DNA from: JBCDBY01 sp039182715
Lineage (GTDB): Bacteria > Planctomycetota > PLA2
NCBI GenBank assembly: GCA_039182715.1
Contig: JBCDBY010000228.1
Coordinates: forward strand, 1 to 7,603
Direction of reading: 5' to 3'
DNA: 7,603 nucleotides
Shown piece after piece: positions 7,463 through 7,603 of this stretch. How positions within the stretch are numbered: position 1 is the first letter of the stretch; every line of letters starts with the position of its first letter. The translations under genes and the position numbers were made by a program. Below the pieces are notes generated by a model, which ran no database searches, was not told where the DNA came from, and was given only the letters and a program-made list of their open reading frames with translations.

Positions 7463-7518
7463 TGTCCTGCGCCAGAAATAATGGAACATATTGTCGACTG
7501 GGAGCGTTCTCCTGTAAG

Positions 7519-7526
7519 AAGGAGGT
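7519..7526 (+). promoter_or_regulatory. Ribosome binding site of the IS transposase
   Basis: AAGGAGGT is a perfect Shine-Dalgarno sequence ending 4 nt before the ATG at 7531. It supports that ATG as the true start despite only 24 visible codons. Confidence 0.7.
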
Positions 7527-7530
7527 CGCG

Positions 7531-7603
7531 ATGGCTCGTGGACGCAAGCTGGAACCGCTCGATCTGACCGACGAGGAGCGCGAGGTCCTCTCCAACTGGT
7601 GCC
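7531..7603 (+). CDS. IS630-family transposase, N-terminal fragment (runs off window)
   Basis: Only the first 24 codons are visible. The peptide begins MARGRKLEPLDLTDEERE and continues to a Trp-Cys at residues 23-24. This pattern, a basic leader, Pro-Leu, then an acidic 'LTDEER' helix start, is what I know from the N-terminal helix-turn-helix region of IS630-family transposases. The DDE catalytic domain lies beyond the window, so integrity cannot be judged. The gene points away from the operon in the same direction and has its own ribosome binding site. Family assignment rests on the short N-terminus plus the TA-bordered left end. Confidence 0.75.
   Translation, partial: MARGRKLEPLDLTDEEREVLSNWC

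Larger units (their letters stand above)
7462..7603 (+). mobile_element. Left end of an IS630-family insertion sequence (partial)
   Basis: A transposase start resembling the IS630 family begins at 7531. The 69 bases before it are less GC-rich than the operon and begin GTGTCCTGCGCCAG right after a TA at 7460-7461; IS630 elements insert at TA and duplicate it. I place the left tip at 7462 on this basis. The right end is outside the window, so the terminal repeat cannot be confirmed. Confidence 0.65.

Noticed and set aside
6011..7489. Minus-strand open frame across the kinase and the MITE-like element
   Set aside because: It is antisense to a kinase with all catalytic motifs, and no family pattern is seen in its product.
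7234..7595. Small open frames within and beyond the MITE-like element on both strands
   Set aside because: They are Ser/Arg-rich with no ribosome binding site, and they cross the inverted repeats and the IS junction. They look incidental.

Overview
The window is GC-rich bacterial chromosome carrying one compact housekeeping operon, bordered by a divergent membrane-protein gene on the left and mobile DNA on the right. Third-position G/C is very strong, so long open frames appear on both strands; only about nine are real genes. Lineage hints point to Planctomycetota or a relative, with moderate to low confidence. These hints are a soluble PknB-type kinase with an N-terminal accessory domain, a CdsA signature lacking the usual His and Arg, and a YbeY with an Asp-type metal motif. 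None of them is decisive.

Layout. Positions 1-70 hold no gene, only a small edge hairpin. Positions 71-592 (minus) encode an unrecognised protein with about six hydrophobic segments. Positions 593-718 form a divergent intergenic region with candidate -10 boxes for both directions. Positions 719-7228 (plus) hold seven genes in the order carA, purA, uppS, cdsA, phoH, ybeY and a Ser/Thr protein kinase gene. No gap between them exceeds 1 nt: purA/uppS, phoH/ybeY and ybeY/kinase share 4 nt, uppS/cdsA share 1 nt, and cdsA/phoH abut. They were probably transcribed and translated as a coupled unit. The operon joins pyrimidine/arginine supply (CarA), AMP synthesis (PurA), the lipid carrier for wall synthesis (UppS), phospholipid precursor synthesis (CdsA) and RNA/ribosome maturation (PhoH, YbeY), and ends in a signalling kinase. 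carB is not next to carA, and the uppS-cdsA pair is not followed here by dxr.

Right end. Starting at the kinase stop codon there is a 238-bp element with 29-bp terminal inverted repeats (28/29 matching) and no credible gene. It ends at both sides in CTAG and looks like a MITE. Its right CTAG is also the junction with the left end of an apparent IS630-family insertion sequence. The transposase of that element starts at 7531 and runs off the window. The kinase stop codon lies within the left CTAG, so the present 3' end of the kinase gene may have been made by these insertions. This nested junction, the divergent active-site positions in PurA and YbeY, and the duplicated motif at the kinase N-terminus are the most interesting points. 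I found no CRISPR array, tRNA, rRNA or clearly new multi-gene system.
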